From Thereva unica (taxonomy: Eukaryota; Arthropoda; Insecta; Diptera; Therevidae): 64,000 nt of DNA. A program made the position numbers and the translations under genes. The stretch spans positions 40,326,039 through 40,390,038 of the forward strand of contig OX465282.1 in assembly GCA_949987705.1 (NCBI GenBank). The letters run 5' to 3'. Numbering within the stretch: the first letter of the stretch is position 1; every line of letters starts with the position of its first letter. Below, one piece after another: positions 43,988 to 55,445 of this stretch. The notes under the pieces were generated by a model. It searched no databases, was not told the origin of the DNA, and worked only from the letters and a program-made list of their open reading frames with translations.

Positions 43988-45095
43988 AAACTTCTAAACA
44001 AGTAATCTCTAACGCCAAGGTCATAATGAATTTAAAAAAGCTGGAGCTTTCCGAAGCTGAGTACCCTGACATTTTGAATAGGATTTCCGGCATCATAGAT
44101 CAAGCTACCTTCACCTGCTCGGGCAGAAATGTCTCCTTCACCCCTAAATCGTGGTGGGACTCCGACCTTCACAGACTGTTTCGTTTAAAATCTGCGGCTT
44201 TGTCTAAATACTACAGATTTAGGAACATTACTGACCTGTTGGAGCACAACAGATTAAATGCCCTCTTCATGAGAGCCAAAAAGAAGGCCAAAAAGGACTC
44301 TTGGTCAAATTTCATAAATTAACTCTGTCACAAAGCGCAAATTGGAAAGTTCTGGAACATCATCAAAAGATTCAAGGGTAGGCAACATAACAGCGAATTC
44401 TCTGCCAATCAATTATCACCCAACAACTATCTCGAGTTACTCTGCAGCAAAATCTCTACTCCTTCGTTTGTCCCCAACTTAGACCAAATTGTTTCCAACT
44501 CCATAGTTAATTGGTCGGTCTCTCACCTAATAGAGATTCTGAGGAAAAAAGTTGGGAGATCGGCGCCAGGCCAAGACAGAATAACCTTCCAGATGATCAA
44601 AAACTTATCTCTCAGCGGTATGAATGCCCTAACCTCCTTTCTTAAAAACACCTTCATCTCTGGCGTTATACCTGAAGAATGGCTTAAAATCAAAATTTTC
44701 CCTCTCCTTAAAGGAGGCAAAAACCCCATTTCCCTTTCTAGCTACAGACCTATCTCTTTAATCTGTGTTCCCATTAAATTAATAAACATCTTCATCAAAA
44801 ATTTCATTTGTAACCTAATTGAGTCCAACAACCTTCTTCCAGCGAATTCCTTTGCTTATAGGAAGGGAAGATCAGCCTCAACATGTCTAGGCTCTATTCA
44901 ACAAACTATAACACACTTGAAGAAAACCCATAAGTTCGTAGCGGTTGTTGCCTTGGATCTTGATAACGCCTACGATAGAGTTGATCTCTCTATCTTATAC
45001 TCCACACTCTTAGGTTTTGGCATCCCACTCGCTTATATTCAATGTATGATCAAATTTTTCAGTAATTGGGTACTCACTAGGGTGACCGTAGTGAT
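43988..45095 (+). pseudogene. LINE family F reverse transcriptase, 3'-truncated
   Basis: The linker and palm start include PKSWWDSDLHRLFRLKSAA, KVGRSAPGQDRITFQMIKN, LLKGGKNPISLSSYRPISL, FAYRKGRSASTCLG and VALDLDNAYDRVDLSI (motif A). A stop occurs at 44322 and the frame continues from about 44500. Similarity ends near 45095, before motifs B and C, so no YADD box is present. Confidence 0.82.
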
Positions 45096-45689
45096 AAGGG
45101 AGAATTTTTTTAGCGAATTTTGCCAACGGGAACCCCACAAAATGATCAGCCTTTGCAGATTTTTAGATAGCCAAAGTTTTAGCACGATTGGAGCACGTTA
45201 AACCGTGCCGCTACTCGCTCAAAGTTGGCAAAATCTTCATTTTTTTGCTGAACGGCGGAGTTTCAGAGTCATATCTCCAGAACAGTCCATTCTACAGCTA
45301 CGGGTAATGTCTTAAATTAAAGGTAATTTTGTTCTACATAATTTATATTCATACATATTTATCGTTACTTGTCGTCAAAAGGAGCTATAACAGCCTTTGT
45401 TGCCAAAAACGTGATCTGGTACAGTAGGGGTCGGCAACTTTTGGGTACCTCTAGGACCCCCTTAGAGGCCAATGCGGATTTTTTTATTATTTTTTAATGA
45501 TAGTAGGGACTGTTACGAAAATTTTGAGGGGTCGTGGAACTGAATTGACACAGAGAGAGAGTTATTCTTCATTGATCGAATTCCTTTAAACTACGTATCT
45601 TGGTCTATATAGCCTCAAGGCTGGACCAGTAAGAAACCCCGAGTGGGGTTCACTAGCTATTGCTAGTAAAGCATTAAAACAACAACAAC
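45096..45689. other. Mixed repeat debris and a LINE 3' tail
   Basis: 45096-45420 holds no recognised feature. CAGTAGGGGTCGGCAAC at 45421 resembles a hAT-type end, but no partner end was seen. 45575-45689 (GGTTCACTAGC, ending in AACAACAACAACAA) looks like a LINE 3' UTR with a short CAA tail, possibly that of family F. Confidence 0.45.
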
Positions 45690-45734
45690 AATTTTCAGCT
45701 TATTACCTCAAATTCCGAGGTGAAACCCTAATTT
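45690..45734. repeat. Solo end of the Cys-tail element
   Basis: TTTTCAGCTTATTACCTC and the following ACCTCGG-type sequence up to TAATTTGACT match the terminal arm at 40494-40545 in inverse orientation. Confidence 0.6.
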
Positions 45735-45744
45735 GACTAGACTA

Positions 45745-45960
45745 TAAGAGAACCGAGCTCATGACTCCTCAAATTGCTTCACGCATTACTTTTGGGACTT
45801 GCTGTTTTATTATCTGGGCTCCAATCGCCATTTTGGGCGAATGATATTCCAGAAACCACGAATTCTGTTGGGCATCTAACTTTTGTTGGAACTGCTCTTT
45901 ACGCGACATAATCCGTTGTTTAAACTCTGCATATCTAGGGCATCCTTTTTGAGGTGCGTT
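45745..45960 (-). pseudogene. Fragment of LINE ORF1 (as at 18370-19285)
   Basis: The sequence runs parallel to 18405-18575, covering the C-terminal region after the third zinc motif (minus strand, end of the knuckle through the Gln-rich segment). Short indels break the frame. Confidence 0.7.
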
Positions 45961-46029
45961 GAGCGATTTTTAGTATTGGGAAAACTTATGAGATCGCTTC
46001 ACCGACCTGCTAATTTTGCATTTTGATTT

Positions 46030-46720
46030 GGGCCCACTTTCAAATAACCGATTAACTTCAAATTTTGCACATTATGTATAGTTCGCGTGACAATGTAATC
46101 TGACGATTTTGGAACAAAATCAAGATCGCGGTTCCAAGATGGCAGCAAATTCTTGCAAATGTGTGAAAGGGTAGGGCAGGTAGAATACAATTAGCTCTGT
46201 GGCGTTATTCCAAATTCAAAAGGGCGGAATTCATATAATATAATAAAAGCTAGAAAATATAACCGATCAGCTTCAACTTTTGCACATAATTCGCGTGGCA
46301 ATGCAATCCGACCATTTCGTAAAAAAATAAGATAGTGGTTCCAAGATGGCGGCCGATTTTTGCATTTGTGTCCGCCGACCCACCGATATGGGTATTAAAT
46401 GAAAGGATATGACAGATGGCAATAAAATGTGTGGCGTCAAAAATCAATATGGTGGCTAATACAAAACGGCGGAAGACATATAAAGACCCAGCAGTAGCAA
46501 ATATAACCGATCAAATTCAAATTTTGCACATATGCATAGTACGCCTGACAATGCAATCTGGAGTGGTAAGTTATTTCAATAATTCAAGTGTTATAAAAAT
46601 TGTTGTATGAAGAGGTCGATTGAAACAACTTACGTGCTACCACCCCTGATCATTTTGTAAAATAAACTAGATGGCGGTTCCAAGGTGCCGGACGATTTTT
46701 GCTATTGTGTTACCCAATCC
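46030..46720. repeat. Degenerate tandem repeat, about 220-bp unit, three copies, with a mini-MITE
   Basis: ATAACCGAT, then TTTTGCACAT, then GACAATGCAATC, then GGTTCCAAGATGGCGG recur at about 46040, 46258 and 46500. The third unit is interrupted at 46569-46650 by a short palindromic insertion (GTGGTAAGTT ... AACTTACGTGCTACCAC). Confidence 0.6.
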
Positions 46721-46729
46721 ACAGACTCT

Positions 46730-47594
46730 TGTTCTATCTTAAAAGCAGCTTGTGAACTCGGGTTTATCCCCCAGAAGCATTTATTTACCTAGATTCCAAA
46801 AAATTGGTTCAGGATGACTCGGGGTTGCCCCTCTTATATCACATGTATCGCAATGCATGTGATAAGCGAGTGCGTGCTATTGAGGACGGCAGAGAAGTAC
46901 AGGATCTCCTGAGGTTCAGCACGCGAATCCCAGAAAAAGATAAAAAAGAGGCCTCCAATGCCAGCAATTTGTACTGGTGGCTGGAGGACCCCCCATAGTT
47001 GGATATTTGCCCTCTCTAATCAAATTATAGGATATTTTGGAATGCATGCTAGTTTTAAAAGATTAGCTTAGTACTTAGATAGGGTTTAGTTCTAGTTTTT
47101 ACTCTGTAATGAAGCTAGATTTAAGTAAGTCTAGGTTAGTGGTGCGAGCTTCCACGAGCTATTGTTATTTCTTGTAGCTCAAGCCCGTGGAAGCTCGTCG
47201 CCTGGACGGGGGTCACCCGAGAGAATTCAACTCTGCTGCCCCCCGCCCAGATAGGTTTCTTAGAGTTGAGTTAGTTTGTAGAATAGACTAAGTTAGCTTA
47301 AGTTTTATACAAAATAACTAATATAGCACCTAAGTTTTTGCCTTTTCAAATTTTTCTTAGGATTAAAAATAATATATAATATGAAAATAAAGAAAAAAAA
47401 ATAAATTTTAGCCGAAAGGCATAAGTAAAATTAAGATATAGATTAATTTAGAGTGCCTGCTGAGGGCCAGTAAGTTAGATAGATTAGAATAGGTTAGAAT
47501 AATTAACTTTAAGCGTTTAGTTAAATTTATATTAGGATAGTTGTTAAGTCAAATAAACGCTTTTTAAAAACTAAAAAAAAACTAAAAAAAAAAA
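46730..47594 (+). pseudogene. LINE family A, 3' end and 3' UTR
   Basis: The frame 46804-46998 (LPLLYHMYRNACDKRVR, RFSTRIPEKDKKEASNASNL, ending YWWLEDPP) is the counterpart of the C-terminus at 7554-7760. The 3' UTR continues to an A-rich end at about 47594. Here it adjoins a gypsy fragment, so the LINE probably inserted in that element. Confidence 0.78.
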
Positions 47595-49990
47595 CTTCCA
47601 TATAACTTCCCTGGCCAGGCATACAACCAGCAACCCACCTTCAATAAACTACCGCTAGGACCCCAGCTTTCAACTTCTTTCCGACAGATAACAAATCAAC
47701 CGTACAAACAACCAGAACTAAAACCAGAACCAATGGACACATCATACGGGTAACATGAGATCTAATACATACCAGTCCCAAAGAAAACCACAATCTAATT
47801 TCTTCCGTTCTAATAACAGACCACACTTTACCAGTAAAGAATTGTTCCATATAACTGAAGGTTCTTAAGAGTCAAACGCCCCTGATGACTACCACTCAAA
47901 TTTAGAAGAATATTATTATAATAGAAGTGATCAAAGACGCAACATTCAAGTAGTCAAGTTGGATGAGGATTTTTCAAACAGAGGATCGAACCACCAATCG
48001 GCTACATAGACATTAACTCACGGATCTATTTTGCCTTATATTAGTCGTGTTACTTTTCTACTCTTAAGTACTCCGGAGTAAAACTTAAAAGGAACACAAT
48101 TTTTTTTTGTTTTGGGTAACGTTTTGAACTTTCCTTTAAATAAAAGCGCGTTCAATTATTGTAAATATAATATGGGTACTTAATTCTTACCATTACAAAA
48201 ATAAAATTAAAAAACCGCACATAAAAATTCTCGACACCGAAAACTGTCAGTTCGTCACAATTCTATCGGCTTTTTAGTAAGTGAAAAATAATTCACAATA
48301 GACTGCAAATGGCGATATTCCCCTAGTGGATATTAGATGCGTATTTACTCTAGTTATCTACACCTCTGTAAGGGCAGGTGTAGTTGGGAGTAAATACAAG
48401 GAAAAAAAAGCAGAAAAGAAACACGGCTATTAATGTTTCTTCATCATTTGGACGCCCCCTCAAATTCTTGGTTGATACAGGTTCGTCAGCTTCCTTTATA
48501 AACCCGAATTTGTACACCCCGAAGACACGAGATTAATCAAACCAGTAGTTATAAATACAGTCTTGAATAACCATACGATAAATAAAGAAATATTTTTAAA
48601 CAATTTTATAGAGTTTGAACAACCTGGAAGTAGTAGATTCCTTGTCTTTCGCTTCCACGGTTATTTTGATGGGCTTCTAGGATTAGATCTTTTGAAAAAC
48701 ATAGGCGTGAAAGTTGATTTGGTTAATAATGCTCTGACCACTGACATGATTAAAATTCAGTTGGAATTTAAACCTATGTCAGAAAAATTCTAATTCCTGC
48801 TAATTCAAAATATATAGTTAAAATACCTGTAGACAAACAAGAGGGCGATATTTATATTAGACATACAGAAATAAACCCTTCACTATACATCCCTGAGGGT
48901 ATTTATTATGCAAAAGATTGGCATAGCTTCGTAGAAGTCATAAACCAGTCTGAACACGAGGAAATGTTATTTCTAGAACAACCAATCAAAGTTAGGGAAG
49001 GGCAAGATTTGAGTAAAACACCAAATAACCACAACGGACGATATCCCTGAATATACTAAATCTTATCGGTATCCACACATTCATAGAGAAGAAGTGAGGA
49101 AGCAAATCAGTGAAATGCTGGACCAGAATATCATAAGACCTAGTTACTCACCTAGTTACTCACCACTCTCCAGTTTGGATTGTCCCTAAGAAACTGGACG
49201 CTAGTGGGAAGCAGAAATGACGGTTAGTCATAGACTACCGTAAGCTAAATGAAAGAACGATCAACGATCGATATCCCTTGCCTAATATAACAGAAATTTT
49301 AGATAAATTAGGTAAGTGTATGTACTTTTCCACGTTGGATTTGAAGAGTGGATTTCATCAAATAGAGATGGACCCAAACGACACTCCAAAGACAGCGTTC
49401 ACAGTGGAAGGAGGGCACTATGAATACGTTCGTATGCCCTTCGGCCTTAAAAACGCCCCAACTACCTTTCAGAGGGTAATGGATAATGTCTTGAAAGAAT
49501 TACAAGGTTCCATATGTCTTGTATACCTCGACAACATTATAATCTACTCAACTTCTCTTTCGGAACATGTTGATAATCTGGGAAAAGTTTTCCAAAGACT
49601 CAAGGATGCTAAAAGATGCAGTTAGATAAATCCGAATTCTTGCGAAAAGAGATTGAATTCCTGGGTCATGTAGTGACCACAGACGGCATAAAGCCTAACC
49701 CCAACAAAACTAAAGCCATACAGAATTTTCCATTTCCAAAAACTAGCAAAGAAATAAAAGCATTCCTTGGATTATTAGGCTATTACAGGAAATTCATTAA
49801 AGATTTTGCTAAATTCACAAAGCCCTTAACTGAATGTTTAAAGAAGGGAAGGAAAATCACACTGGATTATCGTTACCTTCAAAGCCTGTAAAGACCTTCT
49901 GATTAACGATCCTATACTGCAATACCCCGATTTCTCTAAGCCTTTTATATCACTACAGACGCGAGCAACTACGCAATTGGCGCTATATTG
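47595..49990 (+). pseudogene. Ty3/gypsy gag-pol remnant (17.6/297-like)
   Basis: 47600-48000 resembles the C-terminal part of gag (FNKLPLGPQLSTSFRQ, PELKPEPMDTS). A non-coding insertion of about 350 bp separates it from the protease (FLVDTGSSASFINP near 48460-48520). The RT frame 49278-49625 has [33 protein letters not shown] and [11 protein letters not shown]. The catalytic box is YLDN instead of YxDD. 49616-49891 continues with [14 protein letters not shown] and [15 protein letters not shown]. RNase H debris fades out near 49990. Many stops and frameshifts. Confidence 0.83.
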
Positions 49991-50189
49991 TCACAAGGAC
50001 CAGTTCGCAGTAACAAGCCAATATGTTACGCAAATAGGACTCGATTGTCACGATTTAATTTTATCTTTGCAGAACCAGTCAAGGTGAACGCAAAACAGTT
50101 TTTGTCCTTCATGCTCTGCAATTCTACTTTTTAATTGAATTACTAGTCCATTGGTGGCTGAATACATTTCTTGCAAACGGGCAGGTAGA

Positions 50190-51260
50190 GTCGAAGAGCC
50201 TTGGTGCACAATCGAACGATATATGATACCAGAAGCACCACAAGTGGCATATGACTCAATAAACAGAGAGAGGCTATACGAGATCCTATCGGAAATAGGA
50301 GTCCCCTCAAAGTTGGTACAACTGATCAAATGCGCCACAAATAGCTCACTGGCGAAAGTGAGGACCCAGAATGTTATAACAGAGGAGTTCGAAGTACGTC
50401 AAGGGCTTAGACAAGGAGATGGGCTGGCCCACATGCTTTTCAACCTGGCCCTAGAATGGGTGATAAGGAAAACGTCAGTCCAGCGAAGTGCATCAATAAG
50501 TACACAGTCGGTACAATTGCTTGGATATGCGGATGACGTCCTTTTTGGCAGCAAAAGAAGTCTATGTTGAATTAAAGGACGCGGCAAAGGACATAGGCCT
50601 GAAGATAAACGAAGAAAAAACGAAGGCGATGCAAAAATCCAGACCAGGAAGATTTAGAATGGGAAGAAATATAACCATCGACGAACATAACCTAGAAGTA
50701 GTCGATAAAATAGTCTATCACAAAAGGAAACGAAGAAAAAGAAGAAATAACCAGACGAATACTACTGGCTAATAGAGCCTTTTATGCCCAAAAACAAATC
50801 CTGCAATCAAGATTTGTACACAGGAAAACGAAACTCTCACTCTACAAAACAGTAATACGACCGGTACTGTGTTATGGTAGCGAGACTTGAACTATGACCC
50901 AGGACCCAACCAGAGAGGATGGAATATGGCGAAGAAGATACAACAACGAGTTATATGAAATTTTTGACGACCCACAACTCTCAACTTTCATAAAAATCAA
51001 CAGACTGAGACTAGCCGGCCACATAATCAGGATGGAGGACAATCGTATCCCAAAACGGCTTATGGCATCAGAAATTTCGGGAAGTAGGCCAGTAGGTAGA
51101 CCCAGGAGGAGATGGATAGACTCTGTGACGGCTGACGCAGAGTCAATGCTCAACATCCGGAACTGGAGACATGCTGCAAGGGACTGTCAAATTTGGAGAA
51201 ATGCCCTAGAGGAGGCCAAGGCTCGATTGGATGGATGGATAGGAGCACCACAAAGCATGA
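50190..51260 (+). pseudogene. RTE-type LINE reverse transcriptase remnant
   Basis: The plus strand shows RLYEILSEIGVPSKLVQLIK, VRQGLRQGDGLAHMLFNLAL (motif B), LLGYADDVLF (motif C) and KDIGLKINEEKTKAM. The 3' part has GIWRRRYNNELYEIFDD, AGHIIRMEDNRIPKRL, GRPRRRWIDSV and RDCQIWRNALEEAKA. Frameshifts lie near 50550 and 50760, and a stop near 50888. It is related to the RTE at 19371-22224 but clearly diverged. Confidence 0.84.
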
Positions 51261-51758
51261 AAACTTTTACTCCCCATGGATTTGGTTTTCCTTTTATATT
51301 CTGCTTTATTGAAACTTGTCCTTTGAATGGAAGGATTGATTCATCAATAGACAGATTTTTTTCTATATTACCAACTCATAATACCGTTTTTCGAATGAAT
51401 TGATGATTGGACGTACCTTCCACAGTTTATCATCATCGTTTCGATTCTGATTTACATCCACAATGTGTAAGTTATTGCGTAAGGATTCAAATCGATTACG
51501 TGGTAATCCTACCACCAATGAATGAATGAATTTAATTCTCGCTGCAGGTGTCCAATACAACCTCAATCTGGGAAAAGGAATTACACCGATCATTATATGT
51601 AAAGCTACAAGTTTTCTCATTTCTTCGACATTTGCGTTGATGTTTTTTCCGGTTTTGTAAATGGAATGTAAATAAATGGAATACATTTGTTTTTTCCGCT
51701 AGGTCAATAAATATTTTATTTGGAAAATATTTTGCAAAATGCATCATAGGGATCTGGG

Positions 51759-52010
51759 GGGCGAACGGCTAACAAAGACCTCGGAAAGTGGTGGCACCCG
51801 ATTTGTCACTTCTGTCAAGACCCGAGAAAAGTCACTGCAGACGAACACCTAGCAGACCTGTTAGCAAGTCCTAATCCCACCTCCGCGCGGTGCCCCCTGG
51901 GGTTCTTCTTCGGAAGGAGCTAACGGGAGACGGGCGGGCGAATGGAATCGGCAAACAATGTTCCGCCCTATATCCCATAAGTGATTAAAGGAGTTTAAAG
52001 AAGAAGAAGA
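51759..52010 (+). mobile_element. Short RTE-derived non-autonomous retroelement (SINE-like)
   Basis: The 252-bp element starts GGGCGAACGGCTAAC, as does the RTE leader at 2396, and shares CTGTTAGCAA(A/G)TCCTAATCCCA with it. It ends in GAAGAAGAAGAA. The flanks ATCATAGGGATCTG (51743-51756) and ATCATAGGAGTCTG (52011-52024) look like an imperfect target duplication of about 14 bp. It keeps the RTE 5' end but no coding sequence. Confidence 0.68.
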
Positions 52011-52025
52011 ATCATAGGAGTCTGA

Positions 52026-52098
52026 GGCCCCTGTGCTGAAAGTCGAGCCGTGATTTGTGACAGGTTGTTTGAGTTGAAGAAAGTGCCATTTTCATCAG
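52026..52098. repeat. Half copy of the GGCCCCTGTGCT MITE
   Basis: GGCCCCTGTGCTGAAAGTCG and the following 50 bases match the left half of the MITE at 53181-53276. The right half is missing. Confidence 0.6.
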
Positions 52099-52429
52099 TG
52101 TTCATTCATCATTATTTCAGATGGAGTGAAAACAATGTTTGGCGGTACAAACTGACGTCTTTTCCAAGTTATTTTTTTTTCTTTCATTTATTTTTTTTTT
52201 GTTTTATAATTTTGGTAACATAATTGCGTTAAAGGAATATTTCCATCATCTTCTTCACTTTCTTCTCCATCATCTGACAGTTCCTCAATGTCAGATTCGT
52301 GAACATTTCTTGTGCATTTTCTGTTTCATCTTCGACGTCCGAAACCGGTAATGCAGATATTGCAGCATTTGCATCTCGTAAGGTTACTTTTTTCGGCAAT
52401 GTATTTATAATTTTATAAAATTTCATTGG

Positions 52430-53180
52430 TGGTATGCCAAGTAGTTGAAAAAAATATGTTTATCATAAAATCTTGCAGAACACCCAGTGGTGGAAATTGC
52501 GTATACAAACTTCAAAGAGCTATGACGAGTATTATTTGTGCAAAATCTCCAAACACAGTAATTATTCGTACTTACCAAGTTGGAGTCGATTGATATTCAT
52601 CTTGCACAAGATCTAGAAAACGGGGATTCACGCACATATAACGTCAAAACTTTTTAAAACTGCGCATAGGTTTTCTTTGAAATACATTTTTGGAATGACT
52701 TCTAGTGATTAATAGCAAAAATATGGACAGGCACGGTAAGCAGCGCCTTCTAAATGCTGCGGCGGCAAATGCCACCGGCAGGGCCGAAAGCGCTAATCAC
52801 TGTCTAACACTCCAGCGAGTTGTTCTCGATGCCCCGATGCCAGAGTCGCGATAGTAATGGTTGGAGTAGGTGGAATAAATTATCGCAGCTAGATTGTGAG
52901 AGTTCCTTCTTTCAGATTATATCTCTTCCTTCTATCTTCCGACTAGAGCTGCTGTTCGACATTGCACTCTATACGAAAAAAAAAATAGATTGTTGACAGT
53001 GCAAAGGGCCCCTCCCTAATTTCTAGTCTATCACATAAAAAACAGGCTTATTATTTTAATCGAAACGTAAAATTACTTAAAATTGTGATTTACATGAAAT
53101 ATCCGTAGTCATCTACTTGACCAGATACAAAATTTGTTGGTTGATTTCACGCCAATATTTTTATAAGAATAGTGACATTG
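52430..53180. other. Unassigned DNA
   Basis: No gene recognised. 52740-52820 is GC-rich compared with its surroundings (GCGGCGGCAAATGCC). A weak inverted repeat (AGTGATTA / TAATCACT) at 52699-52801 may mark another small MITE. Confidence 0.4.
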
Positions 53181-53276
53181 GGCCCTGTGCTTAAAGTCGA
53201 GTCGTGATTCGTGACAAGTCGTTTGAGTTGAAGAAAGTGACGTTTTAGTCGAATTACGACATGCAGCACAGGAGCC
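53181..53276. repeat. MITE, 96 bp
   Basis: The ends GGCCCTGTGCT and AGCACAGGAGCC are inverted repeats. The inside has a second inverted pair around AAAGTCGAGTCGTGATTCGTGACAA. No target duplication is clear. Confidence 0.6.
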
Positions 53277-53303
53277 TAGAGTGGAAGGGCTAAGTTGAGT
53301 TTA

Positions 53304-53400
53304 GGCCCCTGTACTCAAAGTCGTGATTCAACTGAAATGCCAATTTCTTAACTTAAACTACTTGTGGTGTCGTGGCGACTCGCCTTTCAGCACAGGGGCC
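53304..53400. repeat. MITE, 97 bp, same family
   Basis: The ends GGCCCCTGTACT and AGCACAGGGGCC are inverted repeats. It lies 27 bp from the previous copy. The family's transposase type is not known. Confidence 0.6.
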
Positions 53401-53744
53401 GATGAATGTTTTCACACTTTCGATGGGCTTGTGTCAGAAAATCGGTCAAATTCTCGATTTATTATGCCCTTGTTTCTATACGTTAGCCATCAATTACGTT
53501 CAAGCCTTCACTTTTCGGGACCAAATTCCATTCAAAAACATGTAGGAAACATGGCTGGCGTGAAAATATGGGCGAGATACGCCTCTTATTTCTGTTACGA
53601 AAAATACGTTACCCCAGGAGCGGCACCTTAATTTAACTTTTTTCAACTCAACATCGATCTACCTTTCAACCGTCTTCGAGGCTACCATGAGAAAATGGGG
53701 CGCCTAAATCTGGCACTAGCTGACGGTCTATATATGTAAGTAGA

Positions 53745-54649
53745 CTAGCATAAAACCCGCGTGTCTTGCAACGCCTTTAAAAACTGTTTATTACATATGT
53801 GCAATGTTTTCCTTAAAAAAACCAACAAAAAAGTCAGCTGTTATTATCCCTAAAAAGGGTCTATTATAGTGCATTTTTTTAATATGGTAAACAAATTGCT
53901 GCGAATATCACCTCTGCTCAACAAATCTGCAAGTTTTGAAGCAGAGATTGGCATGTATATAACATCAAGAAAAGTGACATTTTAGGGTTTGGCGAACGTT
54001 CGTTAAGTTTGTTCGCCTATTTACGTGGATGTAAGAAATTATGAAGCAATCACAAATGAATATTAAATAAAGTGAATTTCGAGTCATTCAATTCTACGTG
54101 ATTATAGGGATGCACTGTCAAAATTTCAGCCCTTCAGCTTCAGAGGTTTGGGTTAACCCCATTTCATCCCGTTAGGGGATGCATTTCGAGTAATCGCTTT
54201 ATAGTGGATGTCCACTCCATTATAGGGATGCACTCTCCAAATTTCAGCCCTATAGCTTTAGCGGTTTGTAAAAACCCCATTTCACCCCCGTAGGGGATGA
54301 ATTTCGAAAAATCGCTCTTTAGTGGATGTAAACGTCATTATAGGGATGCACTGTCAAAATTTCAGCCCTTTAGCTCCAGCGGTTTAGGTTGTGCGTTGTC
54401 TGTCAGTCAGTTACTTTTTATTCAATAGAAAAAAAAGTAAAGATAAAAAATCCCCTTACAACTTATTGAACCCCATTTCACCCCCTTCAACCCTTTTTTT
54501 CTCCATAAAAAGTAGCCTATGTCCGTCTCCAAGGTCTAAACTATGTCTGTAGCAAATTTCATCAAAATCGGTTTAGTGGTTTAGGCGTGAAAGCGTAACA
54601 GACAGACAGACAGACAGAATTACTTTCGTATTTATAATATTAGTATGGA
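53745..54649 (-). mobile_element. Helitron-like non-autonomous element, copy 1
   Basis: Read on the minus strand it begins TCCATACTAATATTATAAA and ends GGGTTTTATGCTAG. It is flanked by A before TC and T after CTAG, the insertion preference of Helitrons. A GC-rich segment that can form a small hairpin (GCAAGACACGCGGG) precedes the CTAG end. It carries a (CTGT)n stretch and three tandem units of about 118 bp (each with GCACTGTCAAAATTTCAGCC or a variant). No Rep/helicase gene. Confidence 0.78.
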
Positions 54650-55252
54650 TTAAAAAAAATGTTGTGCTATCGATATGAAGTTGCAATAAAATTTCCAAAT
54701 GCAAAGGATTATTCCTTGCTTAAACTGTTTTTAGGAAAACGAACACGAATAGAATTACTTTAAAATGCAGCATTTGAATAAATTAGAATCCTATTGACCA
54801 TACCATCATTATGTCGGTTAGCATTATCATGACCGTAGGACTCCTGCTTAAATTAATTAATGGATTGACTGTTTTGCTTGTTTTGATAAAGTCAAAGCCA
54901 TCGGACAAAGGTCTTTTTGCTCTGGGACCGTAAAAATCCAAACGAACAGGCAGTTTAAAATTACATTAAATCTCTGAAAACGAAAAATGTTGATGATTTT
55001 TTATTGCTGTAGAACATGTAAATATTTATGTCCATGTGCGTTTCTAGAATCACAAAAAACGTTGTTCTATGCCTTTGGCATTTCGATTTATGTCTGAAAC
55101 GATAATTTGTCCTACATATGTGTGAATAGATTTTTTTTTTTATTTCCCAATAAAATATTACACCTGTCCTAGAACAATAAGTAATTGTTTTAACAGTTTA
55201 GGGATTCAATTTTAAGCTTAAAGACCATTGTCTTTTACACTTTGTTTGTACA
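54650..55252. other. AT-rich DNA, nothing recognised
   Basis: The stretch separates the first Helitron-like element from the poly(T) end of the Jockey LINE at 55253. Confidence 0.45.
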
Positions 55253-55287
55253 TTTTTTTTTTTGCAATAATTATTAATTATACATAA

Positions 55288-55445
55288 TCATGGAGTGATT
55301 AATTGGAGATCCACTAGTTTGCGTCTAGTCAGTCTTCTTCTTGTGTTGGCTTCTTGCTGGGGTAGATCACGTATTTCCTTGTTTTGGTGGGATGTTATTG
55401 TGATTTGATGCTTCTTGCTGTATCTTTTAATCTTGTCCCTGATGC
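55288..55445 (-). pseudogene. C-terminal codons of the family D reverse transcriptase
   Basis: About 50 codons, very basic (NTRRRLTRRKLVDLQLITP), ending at a TGA (55288-55290 on the minus strand). This is the usual basic end of Jockey reverse transcriptases. It is separated from the rest of the gene by the inverted-repeat element. Confidence 0.78.

Larger units (their letters stand above)
51363..52426 (-). pseudogene. piggyBac-type transposase remnant, split by a SINE
   Basis: The minus-strand frame 51686-51363 contains NVEEMRKLVALHIMIGVIPF, LRLYWTPAARIKFI, RNRFESLRNNLHIVD and DDDKLWKVRPIINSF, the N-terminal half of the DDE transposase domain of piggyBac elements. The frame 52426-52229 (LRDANAAISALPVSDVEDE) is the acidic N-terminal region of the same protein. 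The rest of the catalytic domain is absent. Between the two parts lie the short element at 51759-52010 and half of a MITE. Confidence 0.8.

Noticed and set aside
45421..45540. hAT element starting CAGTAGGGGTCGGCAAC
   Set aside because: Only one end is seen; no inverted partner or 8-bp duplication found, so not listed as an element.
52699..52801. Inverted AGTGATTA repeats as a MITE
   Set aside because: Only eight matching bases and no duplication; could be chance.
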